Below, one piece after another: positions 26,749 through 34,721 of a stretch of 64,000 nt of DNA (its first letter is position 1; every line of letters begins with the position of its first letter). The stretch covers positions 1 through 64,000 of the forward strand of contig CATWDJ010000009.1 in assembly GCA_958349535.1 (NCBI GenBank), given 5' to 3'. The DNA comes from Maccoyibacter sp900556645. GTDB taxonomy: Bacteria; Bacillota; Clostridia; Lachnospirales; Lachnospiraceae. Below the pieces are notes generated by a model. That model had not been told where the DNA came from. It saw only the letters and a program-made list of their open reading frames with translations, and searched no databases. A program made the position numbers and the translations under genes.

Positions 26749-27393
26749 ATGTTAGAAATTATTTTTGAAGACAAATCAATCATTATATGTAAAAAACCGG
26801 CAGGTGTTCCCACCCAGACTCCAAAAACCGGCATTTCAGACATGGTCAGCCTTTTAAAATCCTACCGTGTCTCAAAGGGCGAACCGCCTTATCTGGGGTT
26901 GGTTCACCGCTTAGACCAACCGGTGGAGGGTGTTATGGTCTTTGCCAAAGCCAAAGAAAGTGCGGCTTTTTTGTCCAAGCAGATGCAGAACGGACAATTT
27001 GAAAAGTATTACTACGCCATGGTACAGGGCAGTATCCAGCCTGCCTCCGGTACTCTGGAAGATTATCTTTTGCGGAACGGAAAAACAAATGTCTCTTCCG
27101 TGGTTTCACCAGAAACTTCCGGTGCAAAGCTGGCACGTCTGACCTACGAGACGGTAACCTCTTACCCGGACCGTACTCTTTTGAGAGTGAAGCTGGATAC
27201 GGGACGCCATCATCAGATACGTGTACAGCTTGCCCATGCCGGCCATCCTCTTGTGGGGGATAAAAAATACGGCGAGAATACTCCCGACTATCTTCCTCTG
27301 GGGCTTTGCTCCTACCACATCGGATTCCTGCATCCTGAAACAAAAGAAAAGTGCGTATATGAAATAAAGCCTAGCGGACCTGCTTTCCGCTAA
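26749..27393 (+). CDS. RluA-family pseudouridine synthase
   Basis: Start set at ATG 26749 (MLEIIFEDKSIIICKKPAGVPTQ), where the family normally begins. The longer open frame from 26656 crosses the promoter and the divergent gene. 214 residues. The catalytic motif is VHRLDQPVEGVMVFA (Asp nucleophile), with RVKLDTGRHHQIRVQLAHAGHPLVGD and LCSYHIGFLHP blocks. There is no S4 domain. It modifies uridines in 23S rRNA or tRNA. I see no ribosome binding site, and the mRNA may be leaderless. Confidence 0.92.
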   Translation: MLEIIFEDKSIIICKKPAGVPTQTPKTGISDMVSLLKSYRVSKGEPPYLGLVHRLDQPVEGVMVFAKAKESAAFLSKQMQNGQFEKYYYAMVQGSIQPASGTLEDYLLRNGKTNVSSVVSPETSGAKLARLTYETVTSYPDRTLLRVKLDTGRHHQIRVQLAHAGHPLVGDKKYGENTPDYLPLGLCSYHIGFLHPETKEKCVYEIKPSGPAFR

Positions 27394-27400
27394 GCTTTTT
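27367..27400 (+). terminator. Terminator of the RluA-like gene
   Basis: A stem AAGCCTAGCGG/CCGCTAAGCTT (one mismatch) overlaps the stop codon and is followed by a T-run. It separates the gene from the convergent two-component system. Confidence 0.75.
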
Positions 27401-27414
27401 TATCGTTTTCAACC

Positions 27415-28104
27415 TTATACCTTAAACCGATATCCTACGCCCCAGATAGTTTCAATGTACTGCGGCTTTGCCGTGTTGAATTCTATCTTTTCTCGAATCT
27501 TTTTGATATGAACCGTTACCGTAGCAATATCTCCGATGGATTCCATATCCCAAATCTCTTTGAACAGTTCTTCTTTGGTAAATACCCGGTTGGGATTCTC
27601 TGCCAAGAAACAGAGCAAATCAAATTCCTTAGAGGTAAATGCCTTCTCTTCATCATTGACCCAGACCCTTCTGGCATCCTTATCAATCTTGATTCCACGA
27701 ATTTCTATAATATTGCGTTCTTCCACACTGCTGCCTATGAGCCGCTCATAACGTGCCATATGTGCTTTGACCCTTGCCACCAGCTCGCTGGGTGAAAACG
27801 GCTTAGTAATATAATCATCCGCTCCCAAGCCCAATCCTCTGATTTTGTCAATATCTTCTTTTTTTGCTGAAACCATCAAAATCGGCGTATTCTTCTGCTC
27901 CCGAATTCTCTTGCAGATTTCAAATCCGTCCACCCCCGGAAGCATCAAGTCCAAAATAAATAAATCAAAATCCTCGGCTAATGCCCGTGCCAATCCCACA
28001 TCACCGGTATTCTCTATCTCCACCGTAAATCCGCTGAGTTCCAGATAATCACGCTCTAAATCTGCAATTGCCACCTCATCCTCAATAATCAATATTTTAC
28101 TCAT
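27415..28104 (-). CDS. OmpR/PhoB-family response regulator
   Basis: 229 residues. The receiver has EDE near residue 8, the phosphorylation site in LFILDLMLPGVDG (about Asp52) and a lysine in ITKPFSPSEL. The winged-helix output domain is AFTSKEFDLLCFLAENPNRVFTKEELFKEIWD...TVTVHIKKIREKI. It pairs with the kinase just upstream, overlapping it by 8 bp. The layout resembles VanR-type regulators, but no target genes adjoin it. Confidence 0.96.
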   Translation of the reverse strand: MSKILIIEDEVAIADLERDYLELSGFTVEIENTGDVGLARALAEDFDLFILDLMLPGVDGFEICKRIREQKNTPILMVSAKKEDIDKIRGLGLGADDYITKPFSPSELVARVKAHMARYERLIGSSVEERNIIEIRGIKIDKDARRVWVNDEEKAFTSKEFDLLCFLAENPNRVFTKEELFKEIWDMESIGDIATVTVHIKKIREKIEFNTAKPQYIETIWGVGYRFKV

Positions 28105-29179
28105 TTGGTACCTCCTGATATTTTCGGATTACAAAATACATTGTTGTTCCCGTAGACTCCTTACTGGTTGCCCAGATTTTACCGCCATGGTCCTCTATAA
28201 TCTTCTTTACAATGGAAAGTCCGATTCCGCTGCCTCCGGTGGCAGAATTTCGGGAAGCATCTGCCCGATAGAACCGCTCAAAGATATACGGCAAATCCTT
28301 CGCCGCAATTCCTCTTCCGTTGTCCTCAAACTCAAATTGTATAAAATCCCCCACATCTCTTACCCGAATATTAATAAAACCATTTTCCTTATCCAGATAC
28401 TTCACCGAGTTGTTAATAATGTTATGGATGACCCTGCGAATCTGCTCCGGGTCCATAATCACTATCACATCATCCTCCGCATAATTAATATAGGAAAGTC
28501 CGATTCCCTTGGAATCCAAATCCAATCCAATCTCTTCAATACAGTCGTTAAAATAATCCGCCACGTTAATCTTACTGAAATTGTACGGAATACGGTTGGT
28601 ATCAATCTTGGCATAAATGGTCAGCTCATTAATCAATAAATCCATCTCATTGGTTTTATTGTAAATAGTGCGGACATACTTATCCATTTTCTCCGGCGTA
28701 TCTGCCACACCGTCCATGATACCTTCCACATAACCCTTGATTGCCGTAATCGGTGTTTTCAGGTCATGGGAAATATTACTAATCAGCTCCCGGTTGTCCT
28801 TCTCGTTCCGCATCCGTTCCTCCGAAGAGGTCTTCAACTGTAATCTCATCTGTTCAAAACTTTGACACAGCTCGCTGATTTCATCATTTCCTTCTACTTC
28901 TATTTCAAAATCCAGATTGCCGTCCCGAATATTCTCTGCCGCTTTTTCCAGTCGCCGAATCGGTTCTATAATGGTATGGGAAATCCATGCTACCATCATA
29001 AATGCCAAAAAGACCAGAATAAGTACAATCAGCATACCCATGTCTATCAGAATGTCCTTCGCCTGCATAATCGCATTTGCCTGCGTGCGATATATGACAA
29101 ACGTTGCCATTCCCATCATTAACATGGGAAGAAATATGATACTGCAGAACGCAATCATCAGTCTCGTTCTTAGCTTCAT
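28097..29179 (-). CDS. Sensor histidine kinase (HAMP, HisKA, HATPase)
   Basis: 360 residues. Two membrane helices (about 8-30 and 43-68) lie close together, so there is almost no extracellular sensor. Then come HAMP (PIRRLEKAAENIRDGNLDFEIEV), HisKA (ISNISHDLKTPITAIKGYVEG) and the ATPase domain (IINNSVKY, FEDNGRGI, GGSGIGLSIVKKIIEDHGG). The short extracellular loop suggests it senses a signal within the membrane, as intramembrane-sensing kinases do. Partner of the overlapping response regulator. Confidence 0.95.
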   Translation of the reverse strand: MKLRTRLMIAFCSIIFLPMLMMGMATFVIYRTQANAIMQAKDILIDMGMLIVLILVFLAFMMVAWISHTIIEPIRRLEKAAENIRDGNLDFEIEVEGNDEISELCQSFEQMRLQLKTSSEERMRNEKDNRELISNISHDLKTPITAIKGYVEGIMDGVADTPEKMDKYVRTIYNKTNEMDLLINELTIYAKIDTNRIPYNFSKINVADYFNDCIEEIGLDLDSKGIGLSYINYAEDDVIVIMDPEQIRRVIHNIINNSVKYLDKENGFINIRVRDVGDFIQFEFEDNGRGIAAKDLPYIFERFYRADASRNSATGGSGIGLSIVKKIIEDHGGKIWATSKESTGTTMYFVIRKYQEVPNE

Positions 29180-29266
29180 AGGCTTTTCCTCTCATTCTTA
29201 TTCATTATAGCACGATTCCCCACAATTCCTATGGTTATTTCTTAAAAGAATTCTAAATTTTTTATA

Positions 29267-29298
29267 AAAAAGGAACCGCCTTTTGGCAGTTCCTTTTT
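29267..29298 (-). terminator. metK terminator
   Basis: A strong stem AAAAAGGAACCGCC/GGCAGTTCCTTTTT (one mismatch, TTTT loop) lies just after the metK stop. Confidence 0.85.
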
Positions 29299-29302
29299 GT
29301 TT

Positions 29303-30490
29303 TTATAAGTATTTTTGTAATACTTCTTTCTTGTCTGTCTTCTCCCAAGGAAGGTTCAAATCATTTCTTCCGAAATGTCCGTATGCAGCGGTCTGTTTGT
29401 AAATCGGTCTTCTCAAATCCAGCATTTTGATAATTCCTGCCGGGCGAAGGTCGAAGTTCTCACGAATAATCTCCACCAGCTTCTCATCGGATAATTTACT
29501 GGTTCCAAAGGTATCCACCATGACGGATGTCGGCTGTGCCACACCAATGGCATAGGACAACTGGATTTCACATTTCTCTGCCAGTCCTGCTGCTACAATA
29601 TTCTTTGCAACATAACGGGCTGCATATGCTGCGGAACGGTCTACCTTGGTACAGTCTTTTCCAGAAAAAGCACCGCCGCCGTGACGAGCATATCCACCAT
29701 AGGTATCTACGATGATTTTACGTCCTGTAAGACCTGCATCTCCGTGAGGTCCACCAATAACAAAACGTCCTGTTGGGTTGATGAAAAACTTGGTATCTGC
29801 ATCAATCAGCTCTTTTGGAAGAATTTCATCAAATACATATTTTTTAATGTCTTTATGTATCTGTTCCTGTGTCACATCCGGGTCATGCTGAGTGGATAAT
29901 ACCACTGCCTCCAGACGAACCGGATTTCCTGCTTCGTTGTACTCTACGGAAACCTGTGTCTTTCCGTCCGGTCTCAAATATTTTAAAGTTCCGTCTTTTC
30001 TTACCTTCGTTAACTGAAGTGCCAGCTTATGTGCCAGAGAAATCGGATAAGGCATCAATTCCTCGGTCTCATTGGTTGCATATCCGAACATCATACCCTG
30101 ATCTCCGGCTCCAATTGCCTCCAGTTCCTCATCGGTCATCTTATTCTCTCTTGCCTCTAAAGCCTTATCGACACCCATGGCAATATCTGCGGACTGCTGA
30201 TCCAGTGCCACCATAACCGCACAGGTATTTCCGTCAAATCCGGTTGCCGCATCATTGTATCCGATTTCATTTACCGTATCCCGGACGATTTTCGGAATAT
30301 CAATGTTTGCCTTACTGGTTACCTCTCCGGTTACCAGAACAAATCCGGTACAGGTAGCGGTTTCACAAGCCACCCGGCTCATCGGGTCCTGCTCCATTAA
30401 CGCATCTAAAATAGCATCTGAGATAGCATCACAGACTTTGTCCGGATGTCCTTCTGTTACAGATTCAGATGTAAACAATCTTTTTTCCAT
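29303..30490 (-). CDS. metK: S-adenosylmethionine synthetase
   Basis: Start set at ATG 30490 (MEKRLFTSESVTEGHPDK), after AGGAGGAAG. An upstream in-frame start lies inside the leader. 395 residues. It carries SVTEGHPDK, GAGDQGMMFGYA and GGGAFSGKD, the methionine-, ATP- and phosphate-binding signatures. It makes SAM from methionine and ATP. A SAM-I riboswitch in its leader gives feedback control. Confidence 0.98.
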   Translation of the reverse strand: MEKRLFTSESVTEGHPDKVCDAISDAILDALMEQDPMSRVACETATCTGFVLVTGEVTSKANIDIPKIVRDTVNEIGYNDAATGFDGNTCAVMVALDQQSADIAMGVDKALEARENKMTDEELEAIGAGDQGMMFGYATNETEELMPYPISLAHKLALQLTKVRKDGTLKYLRPDGKTQVSVEYNEAGNPVRLEAVVLSTQHDPDVTQEQIHKDIKKYVFDEILPKELIDADTKFFINPTGRFVIGGPHGDAGLTGRKIIVDTYGGYARHGGGAFSGKDCTKVDRSAAYAARYVAKNIVAAGLAEKCEIQLSYAIGVAQPTSVMVDTFGTSKLSDEKLVEIIRENFDLRPAGIIKMLDLRRPIYKQTAAYGHFGRNDLNLPWEKTDKKEVLQKYL

Positions 30491-30521
30491 TTTTCTTCCT
30501 CCTGTGTTTTCATAAATCCAT

Positions 30522-30552
30522 AAAAAAATGCCCGTTAAAATAAGCGGACATG
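30522..30552 (-). terminator. Regulated terminator of the SAM-I riboswitch
   Basis: The hairpin ATGTCCGCTTATTTTAACGG plus GCAT, with a minus-strand T-run at 30522-30528, sits between the aptamer and the metK start. It should form when SAM is bound. Confidence 0.8.
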
Positions 30553-30568
30553 AAGTATCAATCAAATC

Positions 30569-30671
30569 CTCTTATTGTTCGATTACTCGCTCAGGTAGGC
30601 ACCTTCCATTTAAGAGGGGTTGCCGTGGCTTCATTGGTCCTATGTACCTCCACCACTCTGAATAAGAGAGA
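30569..30671 (-). promoter_or_regulatory. SAM-I (S-box) riboswitch
   Basis: The minus strand shows the S-box core: a P1 helix CTCTTATT/AATAAGAG, AGAGTGGTGGAGG, then GACCAATGAAGCCACGGCAA, then GGAAGGTGCC and a closing helix. This is the known SAM-I aptamer layout. It controls metK by SAM-dependent termination. Confidence 0.95.
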
Positions 30672-30704
30672 CATTTTTTATGTTTCAATTTTGTTACAGG
30701 CGAT

Positions 30705-30733
30705 ACTTTACTCCCCTTTTCTATAAAAGTCAA
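30705..30733 (-). promoter_or_regulatory. Promoter of the metK leader
   Basis: On the minus strand, TTGACT (30728-30733), 17 bp spacing, then TAAAGT (30705-30710), upstream of the S-box. Confidence 0.75.
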
Positions 30734-30764
30734 GCCTTTTTTCACTTTTTTCTCAGCTTTTGTA

Positions 30765-30793
30765 TTGACAATTTTTTCAATACCCCCTATATT
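30765..30793 (+). promoter_or_regulatory. Promoter of the HD-GYP gene
   Basis: TTGACA (30765-30770), 17 bp spacing, then TATATT (30788-30793). It is back to back with the metK promoter, 31 bp away. Confidence 0.8.
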
Positions 30794-30842
30794 TCTATAT
30801 ATGAAGGTTTTTTAGGGTTTTTATCAGAGGGTATATAATATT

Positions 30843-31976
30843 ATGGGAAAAATGCAAGTAAAAGATTTAGTTCCGGGTATGATTACTACGGAACCGGTTA
30901 AGACCCAGCGGGGTCAGTTAATTATCAATGAAGGAGTACCGCTCACAAGGCAGCTCATTGCACGTATGGAATTTTACGGCATTGCAGAGGCCTCGGTTGT
31001 AGTTGTTCAAACAGAACCTACAGAGCCTGTAAAGGCGGCACCACCATCGGCTTCTCCTGTACCACCTACGGAAAAACTGGCAGTACTTGCCCCTGAACTT
31101 ACTTATTCTCAAAAAATCCGAAAGAGTTCTTCTTTTCAAAAATTCCAAGTTGATTATACAAACCATGTACATAAATTTTATGATTACCTGAAGGATTTCA
31201 AGGAAACCGGAACACTTCACTATGCTGATGAACTGGTTGCCATTCCGAAAACCTTAATGCAGGAGACTAGAACCTCCATCCAGTTTTTTGATATGCTTCA
31301 CAATCTGCGACAGATTGATGACAGCGTCTATGCCCATTCTCTGAATGTGGCTATGATTTCCAGAATGTTGGGCAGATGGCTGAAATTGCCTTCCGAGGAA
31401 CTGGATACCCTGACCTTGGCAGGAGCTTTGCATGATGTGGGAAAATTCTTGATTCCCGAAGAGGTATTGAACAAAGAAGGAAAACTGACCGACGAGGAAT
31501 TTGCTCTTATCAAGAGCCATCCTCTCAAAGGACATGACCTGTTAAAAAAACAGCAACTGAACTATCATATAAAACAAGCTGCTCTGATGCACCATGAACG
31601 TTGTGACGGCAGCGGCTATCCTTTGGGACTGACCAGGGATGAGACAGATTCATATGCCATGATTATTGCCATTGCGGATGTCTATGACGCTATGACAGCA
31701 GCACGTAAATACCGTGCTCCCCTTTGTCCTTTCCAAGTCATTGCGGAATTTGAAAAAGACGGATTTTCCAAATATCATCCAAAGTATATTCTGACCTTTT
31801 TGGAACGGATTGCCAACAGCTACCAGAGCAACCGTGTCCTTTTGAATGACGGACGGAGTGCAACGATTATTTTTCTCAATCAAAAACATCTGTCCAAGCC
31901 TATGGTAAAGCTGGATGACGGAACCTGTATTGATTTGTCCTGTCAGCCGTCCCTGTTCATCAAGGCCGTTTTATAA
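30843..31976 (+). CDS. HD-GYP domain protein, probable c-di-GMP phosphodiesterase
   Basis: 377 residues. An N-terminal beta domain (MQVKDLVPGMITTEPVKTQRGQLI) is followed by a Pro-rich linker. The HD-GYP domain (about 150-320) has HSLNVAMIS, LHDVGKFLIP (HD), HPLKGHDLL and MHHERCDGSGYP (GYP), then IIAIADVYDAMTAARKYRAP. All the metal and GYP residues expected of active enzymes are present. It should hydrolyse cyclic-di-GMP, opposing the two GGDEF proteins at 55-59 kb. No receiver or membrane domain. Single gene with its own promoter and terminator. Confidence 0.93.
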   Translation: MGKMQVKDLVPGMITTEPVKTQRGQLIINEGVPLTRQLIARMEFYGIAEASVVVVQTEPTEPVKAAPPSASPVPPTEKLAVLAPELTYSQKIRKSSSFQKFQVDYTNHVHKFYDYLKDFKETGTLHYADELVAIPKTLMQETRTSIQFFDMLHNLRQIDDSVYAHSLNVAMISRMLGRWLKLPSEELDTLTLAGALHDVGKFLIPEEVLNKEGKLTDEEFALIKSHPLKGHDLLKKQQLNYHIKQAALMHHERCDGSGYPLGLTRDETDSYAMIIAIADVYDAMTAARKYRAPLCPFQVIAEFEKDGFSKYHPKYILTFLERIANSYQSNRVLLNDGRSATIIFLNQKHLSKPMVKLDDGTCIDLSCQPSLFIKAVL

Positions 31977-31992
31977 CTCAAGAAAACAACAA

Positions 31993-32023
31993 TCCCGGAT
32001 GTAGAAGAGTTCTACATCCGGGA
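31993..32023. terminator. Bidirectional terminator between the HD-GYP gene and murA
   Basis: A 14-bp stem TCCCGGATGTAGAA/TTCTACATCCGGGA with a 3-nt loop lies between convergent genes; T-rich flank on the plus strand. Confidence 0.85.
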
Positions 32024-32051
32024 CTTTTTATTTCTGCTCTCTCTTCAAAAT

Positions 32052-33344
32052 CTATGAAACCTTCAAAGTAAATTTCTGTATTTCCTTCTCGGTGGAAACC
32101 TTTTCGATGGTAGCTCCGATTCCTGCCAACTTCTCCGGGAAACGCTCATATCCACGCTCTATGAAATGAATATCATCGATTACCGTAATTCCCTCTGCTG
32201 CCAGACCGGCAATCACCAACGCGGCTCCTGCCCGCAAATCCGGTGCACTGACTCTGGCACCTGTGTATTTATCTACACCGCTGATAATAGCAACATTGCT
32301 TTCCACCTTAATAGACGCACCCATGCGGGTCAATTCATCCACATATTTAAAACGATTCTCAAATATGCTCTCGGTAACCGTACTGGTTCCCTCCGCAATT
32401 CCCAAAACCACCGCCATCTGTGGCTGCATATCTGTCGGGAATCCCGGATATGGCAAAGTCGTCACCTGCGTATGGGTTAATGGTTCTTTGGCAATGACAC
32501 GAACTGCATCATCAAATTCCTCTATTCTGCATCCCGCCTCCAACAACTTTGCGTAAGTAGCTTCTAAATGCTTCGGAATAACATTTTTTACCAGTACATC
32601 CCCATGTGTGGCTGCTGCTGCAAACATAAAAGTACCGGCCTCAATCTGATCCGGGATGATGGAGTAGGTAGTTTTGTGAAGCTTCTCCACTCCCACAATA
32701 CGAATGACATCGGTTCCTGCTCCACGGATATTGGCTCCCATACTGCTCAGGAAATTGGCAACATCTACCACGTGAGGCTCCTTTGCCGCATTCTCAATGG
32801 TGGTCTTACCTTCTGCCATAACTGCTGCCATCAGCACGTTAATGGTTGCTCCCACAGAAACCTTATCCAGATAGATATGGGTACCCACCAGCTTATCTGC
32901 CTTGGCTGCCACTGCACCATTTCTCAACTCTACATTTGCTCCCAAAGCCTTAAAACCTTTGATATGAAGGTCCATAGGACGGCTTCCGATATTACATCCT
33001 CCCGGCAAAGCCACCTCTGCCTCTTTGTATTTTCCTAAAAGTGCTCCCAAAAGATAATAAGAAGCACGTATCTTCTTCATGGATTCATAATCCACACACA
33101 GACAGTCAATATAAGAACCGTTAATCTCTACTGTGTGTTCATCTATTCGGTTTACCTTTGCTCCGATTCCTTCAATGGCATCCAACAACACATTGATATC
33201 GCGAACATCCGGCAAGTTATCTATTGTCACGGTTTCATCCGTCATAATCGCTGCGGCAAGAATTGCCAGAGCTGCATTCTTCGCTCCGCCTATCTCTACT
33301 TCGCCAATCAGAGGACTTCCGCCTTTGATTACATATTGTTCCAT
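32052..33344 (-). CDS. murA: UDP-N-acetylglucosamine 1-carboxyvinyltransferase
   Basis: 430 residues. The catalytic loop has Cys117 in LPGGCNIGSRPMDLH. The opening MEQYVIKGGSPLIGEVEIGGAKNAALA and the closing IDDIHFIERGYERFPEKLAGIGA are family signatures. It transfers enolpyruvate from PEP to UDP-GlcNAc, the first committed step of peptidoglycan synthesis. Cys117 implies fosfomycin sensitivity of the enzyme. Single gene. Confidence 0.98.
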   Translation of the reverse strand: MEQYVIKGGSPLIGEVEIGGAKNAALAILAAAIMTDETVTIDNLPDVRDINVLLDAIEGIGAKVNRIDEHTVEINGSYIDCLCVDYESMKKIRASYYLLGALLGKYKEAEVALPGGCNIGSRPMDLHIKGFKALGANVELRNGAVAAKADKLVGTHIYLDKVSVGATINVLMAAVMAEGKTTIENAAKEPHVVDVANFLSSMGANIRGAGTDVIRIVGVEKLHKTTYSIIPDQIEAGTFMFAAAATHGDVLVKNVIPKHLEATYAKLLEAGCRIEEFDDAVRVIAKEPLTHTQVTTLPYPGFPTDMQPQMAVVLGIAEGTSTVTESIFENRFKYVDELTRMGASIKVESNVAIISGVDKYTGARVSAPDLRAGAALVIAGLAAEGITVIDDIHFIERGYERFPEKLAGIGATIEKVSTEKEIQKFTLKVS

Positions 33345-33561
33345 TACACACCTCTATATAATTAATACAAACAGTAATTATAATCTCCCATTTTTACTTT
33401 TGTCAAGGACTTCCCTACTTAAATCCTTACTCCGTTTTATTATAGCATACTTTTCTTATTTGTAAATTTCCATATCTTTACTTTTTTATTACATTTTTAT
33501 GGCAGGAGACCCTTTATACTGTACTATATGTATTTTTTCCGGTATCGTGCATGGCTAAAAA

Positions 33562-33590
33562 AAGGGAAACTGCCCATTGCAGCTTCCCTT
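33562..33590 (-). terminator. Terminator after the PrsA-like gene
   Basis: A stem AAGGGAAACTGC/GCAGCTTCCCTT (one mismatch) with a minus-strand T-run lies just past the stop. Confidence 0.8.
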
Positions 33591-33594
33591 ATAT

Positions 33595-34647
33595 TTATTC
33601 ACTCATGGTCTCTTCTTCTACTTCTGCCTGCTTGATGGTAAATAAATCCTCAAACTTCACTTTTTTCCAGACCTTCTTGTCAATTTCAAACTTGAAATCT
33701 TTCCGGTATTTTTCACAGACCTCCTGATACAGTTCCTCCTGTCTCTCACCAATAATCTGATCCTTTTTCTCATCGGTGGCTGTCCGGTCAAACTCGCTGT
33801 CTAGCCGCAGTACATAGAATCCACTCTCAGTCTCGATAACCTCTGACATTTCGCCTTCCTTCAGCTCATTGGCTGCGGAAATCACTTCCTCCGGAATTCC
33901 GCTGTCTTCTGCGGTATCCTTCTCGCCATAAGACTGGGTACTTACCGTGTAACCCTCTGCCTCCGCTTTACTTTCAAACTCATCGGCGTTTCCGCTTACA
34001 ATTCCCTGTGCCTTTACCCGCAGGGCTGTCAGCTCTTCCTCCGTATATTCTGCACTCTCTCCGTTTTCATCCACCTTATCATTCGTAGGAATCTCCACAT
34101 AGCTATAGGTTCTCTGTGCCGCCTCTTCATCGCTGACGTTGGTATCCACATCCCCTTCGATTGCCTCCTGCATTCTCTGCTGGATGGTAATCAACCGCAG
34201 ATATTCCACAATATCCCGTTTATTGGCACTCATTGCCTGTATTGCCTCATCGGAATTAGCTTCTATAAATGCCTCCGCTGCCTCTTCCATTGCCTTGGTA
34301 TCCTCTTCCGTAATGGTTACACCGTAATCATCCATATGTGCCGCTAAGGCATAATAGGTCTTCAAGGTGTCCATTACCTGGTCTTTGGTGGTGTCCTCCA
34401 TGGTCTCTCCCTTTCCGGACATATCCTGCGACCAGTAATCCTCGCCAAAATAAGCCACATAAAAACTGTCAAAATTGCTCTGTGTATATCTTGCCATAAA
34501 ATTAGCGACACCCAGACGAACCTCTTCTCCGTCTGCCATCTTTACCACTACCTCATCTGCATCTACATTCTTTGCACCGCATCCGCCCAAAACGCCGATG
34601 CTCATAACAGCTGTAAGCAGAAGTGCCGTTATTCTTTTTGCCTTCAT
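33595..34647 (-). CDS. PrsA/SurA-like foldase lipoprotein with a parvulin-type domain
   Basis: 350 residues. The lipobox is VLGGCGAK (Cys about 23). A helical SurA-N-like region (about 40-150) precedes a degenerate-looking PpiC domain (about 195-295: ELTALRVKAQGIVSGNADEFESKAEAEG ... LKEGEMSEVIETESGFYVLRLDSEFD). It should help fold secreted proteins at the outer membrane face. The parvulin part is poorly conserved, so catalytic activity is uncertain. It is 74 bp after mfd on the same strand. Confidence 0.85.
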   Translation of the reverse strand: MKAKRITALLLTAVMSIGVLGGCGAKNVDADEVVVKMADGEEVRLGVANFMARYTQSNFDSFYVAYFGEDYWSQDMSGKGETMEDTTKDQVMDTLKTYYALAAHMDDYGVTITEEDTKAMEEAAEAFIEANSDEAIQAMSANKRDIVEYLRLITIQQRMQEAIEGDVDTNVSDEEAAQRTYSYVEIPTNDKVDENGESAEYTEEELTALRVKAQGIVSGNADEFESKAEAEGYTVSTQSYGEKDTAEDSGIPEEVISAANELKEGEMSEVIETESGFYVLRLDSEFDRTATDEKKDQIIGERQEELYQEVCEKYRKDFKFEIDKKVWKKVKFEDLFTIKQAEVEEETMSE

Positions 34648-34721
34648 CGATTGTTCCTCCCGAATTTATACTTGTCTGTGTTTTATTATAGGACTTTTTA
34701 GAACCTCTTACAACAAGTTTC

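Noticed and set aside
33345..33561. A small RNA or gene in the space before murA
   Set aside because: The stretch is AT-rich with stops in all frames and no stable structure other than the terminator of the neighbouring gene.
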